NCBI GenBank assembly: GCA_963169105.1
Contig: OY720639.1
Location: 52,123,848 to 52,187,847 of the forward strand
Direction of reading: 5' to 3'
Origin: Ceriagrion tenellum
Lineage: Eukaryota > Arthropoda > Insecta > Odonata > Coenagrionidae
Length of the DNA: 64,000 bases
In this document: positions 59,815-64,000 of the stretch, piece by piece
Numbering within the stretch: position 1 is the stretch's first letter
Layout: the number at the start of each line of letters is the position of its first letter
Notes under the pieces: generated by a model
The model's input: the letters and a program-made list of their open reading frames with translations, nothing else
Told to the model about the DNA's origin: nothing
The model's database searches: none
Position numbers and translations under genes: made by a program

Positions 59815-60290
59815 CTAACCCCTCTTCTAATCTCTTTCCTTCGCACTGCAGTGCGGTCATCCTACTCCAATCTTCTCTTCCCTACGGACTGCGACGTCTC
59901 TTCCTCCCAGGCCAGCCAACCACCGGGGAGCAGCCGACATTTTCAACTCTGACCTCCACCTTTCCCTTCCTCTTCGCCCCACCTCCTTTGATGTCCCCTC
60001 GCCGGTTCCACAGATCTCGCCCCATTTCCTCTTCCCTAATGCTCGTGCAACGTCGTGCCATATCTTCTTCGTCCTACCAACCCCTTCTCCTCTTTTGCCC
60101 ATCTCCCTTGTCCGTAAACCCTTTTGTGCTCCGGGTAAACGCGAATGTGCCACTGCGTCCATTGTTGCGATGGGACGGACCCCTTACTCCCTTTCCTCCC
60201 GTTCCGAGGGAACAAACGTAAAGAGGGCTGAAATCCTTGCCTTGCCTCATTCGCTCTCCTCTGCTTCCTTCCTCTCTTTGCTAGCATGCT
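59815..60290. repeat. Pyrimidine-rich tract, about 475 bp
   Basis: C/T-biased + strand (CTCTTCC, CCTTTCC words). Overlapping frames on both strands result from composition. Confidence 0.6.
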
Positions 60291-60309
60291 CACGCATCAC
60301 ACTTAAAGG

Positions 60310-61365
60310 CGAAATCTAGGGTCATTAAGCATAAAGTGAAGAAAGACTAGCGCGAGAATAACTTAAGGTGGTTTGAGCGACAGATAACTTCACATAATAT
60401 TAAACAAAATGGGCCTCATTTAGTAGAAAATATTTCCGTTATTTTCAATAATGACAAAATATATTCTTTTCACCGAAATAATTGTCGAGGTACATGCTAA
60501 GATGTACAAGCCGTTTCCATCTAAAAGTGTATAAGTAGACTCCAGGGAGACTGGATTTTTAAAAATGAGCAATTATTACGCGTAGAACGACACAGCAATT
60601 TATCAGAGTGAATTTTATGCGTTTTCATATTTTTTAACACTAATAAATTACTTACAGAATAAACTTTCAAAGAATTGCAAAATAATCTTCCGTTGTGTTG
60701 GCATTTTCAGTGTACGGCGTTCAAAAAAATGATTCAAGTTAACACCTAATGTACCAATATTTACTTAATCACAGGGAATTTTATTAATATGAAACATAGT
60801 TTTTGCAATATAAATGGTACAAAATTTATTTCATGCTTCTTACGGTTGCTTAAATTTATATTTGAAAATGGTTTCCCTTGTGACTGGGAAAAATCTCACC
60901 CAAACTACCTCAAGCGAAATCACCCGATTACCTGAAGAGAAAACACAGAGATAGAAGAGCTGATTTATGTTATTTTATTCGTTGATAGATTTTTGAACGC
61001 ACGAGAAGAAGAATAGGATCCCGATTCTTCATTGGTGCAGCAAAACCAAACCTTTGATAGTCAGAGAACAACGCCTCATTTCGAAAGGCATTTAACAAGC
61101 CCAACAAAATGCGATAGAATATCTACGAATCATTATAAGGCAAAGATATATACTTTCAGCACCCTAGACGAACTAGTGATGCTTGTTCAAATTCCAAAGT
61201 TCAGAATTTAAGGCTAACATTTTGGAACACCAAGACCCTCCTCTTCAATGCCCTCGGCAGTCGATCACCTTGAATGACGCCGACATCGCTCATCGTATGG
61301 TTGGGCCTTGGAACGAAGCCCATGTCCTCCTTACAGCGGAAATGGCAACCAGGGTGGAAAGATAA
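60310..61365. other. No gene seen
   Basis: AT-rich sequence with no supported feature. Confidence 0.5.
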
Positions 61366-61370
61366 CGAAT

Positions 61371-61392
61371 CGAACTTCAAGGGTGAAGTTCG
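61371..61392. repeat. Perfect 9-bp hairpin with AGGG loop
   Basis: CGAACTTCA (61371-61379) and TGAAGTTCG (61384-61392) are perfectly complementary around a 4-base loop. No U-run follows, so it is not an obvious terminator; its role is unknown. Confidence 0.6.
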
Positions 61393-61729
61393 TGAAAAAT
61401 ACTGACATGAGACTAATAAAGTCTCAACTAAAAATGTTACGTAGACAGAGGGTAAGGGAGATGAGACAAGAGAGTTCAATGAGACAAGAAAGTTCGGGAA
61501 AGAAGTCACTACACTAAAGTCAAGTCAAGAACAGAAAAATTGTTATCAATAATTAAATACATAATAAATGAAGCAGAAAAAATCCTACATATGTTTAGAG
61601 TAAAATAAATCTCTCTACCAGCAATTTTTTTTTTCTACATCTCAGCATACCTATGGTACCGTCCTATTTAGACCGTGCTTCATACCATCGATTAAACGCA
61701 TAATATTCCTTCCCATTTCCCACTTACCA

Positions 61730-62100
61730 TCAACCCTTTGCCTTTCTGCCTCTTCAAACCACCTACTCTATCTATTCCCAATCTCCACGACGTGAGTTCT
61801 CTCCACACCTACAATATGCGCTTCACGTTTTATTTCACATCAATTTCCAACAATTTTTCCTTTATCTTTCACATCTATGCATCACAAGCGCCTCCTTCAC
61901 ATTCTTCCGCATGGTCCACACGTCTGTACCATACAATGATACACCCAATGCAAAACTCGAATTATATAATTCTATCAGGAAAATTTTTAGAACAATAAAT
62001 AATTGACCTAATTCCCTCGAAAATGAACCAAAGCTTAGAGTAAAAGTCCTTTCACATTCACGCGCATACCTATGTAAATCATTCAAACTCTCCTCTTTCA
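61730..62100 (-). mobile_element. Reverse LINE fragment, decayed
   Basis: The minus-strand frame ending near 61862 reads SSFALGVSLYGTDVWTMRKN, then VKEALVMHRCER and a stop. This matches the WSVALYGSETWTMRK..E..L..F.M...RR segment of LINE ORF2. Downstream (lower coordinates) the frame is lost, but CGENSRRGDWE-like and VVRGR-like traces continue. It is 5'-truncated and dead. Confidence 0.55.
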
Positions 62101-62242
62101 GATGCTATTAATCCTCCCATATTAATCAACCCTGCATTGAGATGGGTTAGTATGATGAAGTAGACCAAGTATCAACATAGGGTGGCTCCAAATGAATTGA
62201 GGAAAATACTACACAAGACCATATTTTGCCACTAATTCCTCT

Positions 62243-62365
62243 TAGGGCCGGTTTATTCATCTCCGGGTAAACTTCCCGGTAACTATCCGCCAGATGTTGC
62301 TACCGCCGGATAAAACTTATGTACCGTTTATCAATCACATTTTATCCGCCGGATAGTTACCCGAT
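62243..62365. repeat. Nested foldback with GGGCCGG-type terminus
   Basis: Three nested inverted pairs: CCGGG/CCCGG (62263-62267 and 62275-62279), GGTAACTATCCG/CGGATAGTTACC (62278-62289 and 62350-62361) and CGGATAAAA/TTTTATCCG (62307-62315 and 62340-62348), all perfect. The left side opens with AGGGCCGGTTTATTCATC, which looks like a DNA-transposon terminus, but no matching right terminus was found. Probably half of a MITE. Confidence 0.6.
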
Positions 62366-62369
62366 AGAA

Positions 62370-64000
62370 ATACCCGATGTGGCAACGTTGGTATTGTCAA
62401 CTCAGAGTGAACGTGAATTTTGAAGCGACCTTTGTGACTGGCCACTGAATGCTCTGAACAAAAGAATTCCGATATTCGCAAGGCTCGGCACGAGCTCGTT
62501 ATGGATATGAGTGCGTATTTCAATGTGGTGTATTTTGTTGCCGTTTAACAAAGAACTATTTCACGGTCGTATCTTAAGCATTTGTTTGGCGAAGATTGTC
62601 TCAAGCGCGAGGTTAATCTCACATTCTTGTATCAAAGTCGTTAAACGTATGACAGTACATGGTGACTTTATTAAGGGTTGTTCAACGTTAGTGTAAGAAG
62701 GATACGATATCATTTCATGCCGAAGACTCAGTGGCTTTTGTGTCTGTTTCTTTCAGCTAAAAGTTGGTGTCTACTCTTGCACTCGTTTTGAATGCTGTTT
62801 TCAGTGTTTAAATATTTCGTGTGAATAATTAACGTGAAACGATATAGATATGTGAAAATCTATGAACCCAAAAAGAATTTAAGTCCTTGAATTTACCTCT
62901 CTACGGAGCTTCTGAGTATGTTGAGATAACATGTACCACTGGAATGTAAATAAAAATGGTAGAAATGAGCCTTCTGAGGCTATCGTTAAACTGCTATTTC
63001 TCTTTTGCTTTACTTACTGAGTGGATATTTTTACGATGACCATTAGTTAAATAACATGCTTATTGCTTATTGGAAATAAAACTACTTAAAAATATTATTC
63101 TAGCTAGGCCAGAGCACGATGAAAGGATTGAGGATAGGGCACCATGAAGGAAATTAATCATAGGGACCTGGTTTGATAGGGAAAACAACAATAAATAAGT
63201 TCTCCCTTTTTGCCCACTTCAAGTGGGAATGGTGTGATGGCTATTTAAGTATGCATTATAATAACAAAATGTTGATACGAAATAGGAATTACACTGAAGT
63301 GTAGTCAATAATGACCAGGTCGTGTAGTGTCTAGCAGTAGCAATGCAGTGACAAAGAGAGAACCGATATTTTAAATTTAAAACTCGAATTCATCTAAAAT
63401 TAACCACTTCGTTTGTAATTTGCATATTTTGACCGTAGTTATGTAAAATCCACATGAATAATTCTAGTGAATCTATCTCAGTATTTAAAAACACATTCAC
63501 AATTCGTGAAATTTGTAGAAATCGATGGGACATTATGTTTCTTTCATATTATACGGATAAATTTATAGTTTTACTCAATTTTCTATGAAAATAGTGAACA
63601 TCCACCGCCTAAATGAAAAACGACATTGGTATATATTCAGGTAGCAGTAGTTTGGTGGTAGTCATTTTTCTTCATAAGTATTCAAAAAGATTTCTTCATA
63701 TAGTTCAGTTTATTCCATAACTAACAGATTCACTAATGGTCACAACTCATATGATAGCATTACACACAATTGTGTGGACTTTTGATTATGATAATATTTT
63801 TCCAACAAATAATGCAAAAGGATGGAACATACTCTGTATAGACTTTTATTTTTGAATTGTGAGGGACATCAAGGAGCAAAATAAATTCCAGCATATGAGA
63901 TGGTTTTAGCCTCAAATGTGTGATCCCAATATTAGTTTCTGCTGTCATTTATTTATTCTATTGCACAATCAATCCACAGTTGATTATGTTGCTTTCTCAT
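62370..64000. other. No gene seen
   Basis: AT-rich sequence to the end of the window with no supported exon, RNA gene or repeat. Confidence 0.5.

Noticed and set aside
61371..61400. Intrinsic terminator
   Set aside because: The hairpin has no following T run, and the window is eukaryotic.
1..64000. CRISPR arrays, operons, prophage or bacterial genes
   Set aside because: No regularly spaced direct repeats, no dense long ORFs, and the repeat content is eukaryotic.

Overview
The window looks like gene-poor, AT-rich nuclear DNA (intergenic or intronic) from an arthropod, most likely an insect. No frame is long, conserved or spliced-looking enough to be called a host protein gene. There is no operon structure, no intact rRNA or tRNA gene, and no CRISPR array. 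The arthropod assignment is inferred from the repeats: 3' fragments of non-LTR retrotransposons, tRNA-derived and 5S-derived SINE pieces, and a small TTAA-flanked piggyBac-type element. I cannot name the species.

Layout. 0-10 kb: a pyrimidine tract, a tRNA-like SINE head (1.24 kb), a CpG-rich patch with a TATA-like motif and a 34-codon membrane-type small ORF (3.29 kb), a decayed LINE tail (5.6-6.1 kb), a purine island, and a reverse tRNA-like unit (9.6 kb). 10-20 kb: two direct copies of an unknown ~280 bp repeat (11.45 and 12.56 kb), GA islands, a 5S-like SINE (15.6 kb), and a 215 bp MITE with TTAA duplications (16.47 kb). 20-30 kb: palindrome clusters (21.75 and 22.3-22.5 kb), a GA island with an 11-G run, abrupt C/G strand-skew switches (25.7-26.6 kb), a CpG-rich candidate promoter/first exon with a consensus splice donor (26.6-28.1 kb), and a reverse tRNA-SINE (28.7 kb). 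30-45 kb: mostly featureless AT-rich sequence with CRE-type palindromes (32.2-32.4 kb), a hammerhead-like hairpin (34.84 kb), LINE remnants (39.0-39.3 kb minus; 43.6-44.2 kb plus), and mixed purine/pyrimidine tracts. 45-64 kb: a strong 10-bp hairpin (45.5 kb), two copies of a ~160 bp repeat (49.5 and 51.06 kb), a foldback (51.37 kb), LINE fragments at 50.6, 51.5, 57.25 and 61.9 kb, a second CpG-rich candidate exon (52.5 kb), and the best-preserved element: a 5'-truncated LINE at 56.05-57.06 kb bounded by a 14-bp target-site duplication.

How it fits together: this is a landscape of dead or non-autonomous mobile DNA. All eight LINE fragments come from the 3' end of the ORF, as expected when target-primed reverse transcription aborts early, and they belong to at least three families. 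The host signals worth testing are the two CpG-rich donor-bearing patches and the small ORF at 3.29 kb. Everything here was read by eye; alignments and folding were not computed.
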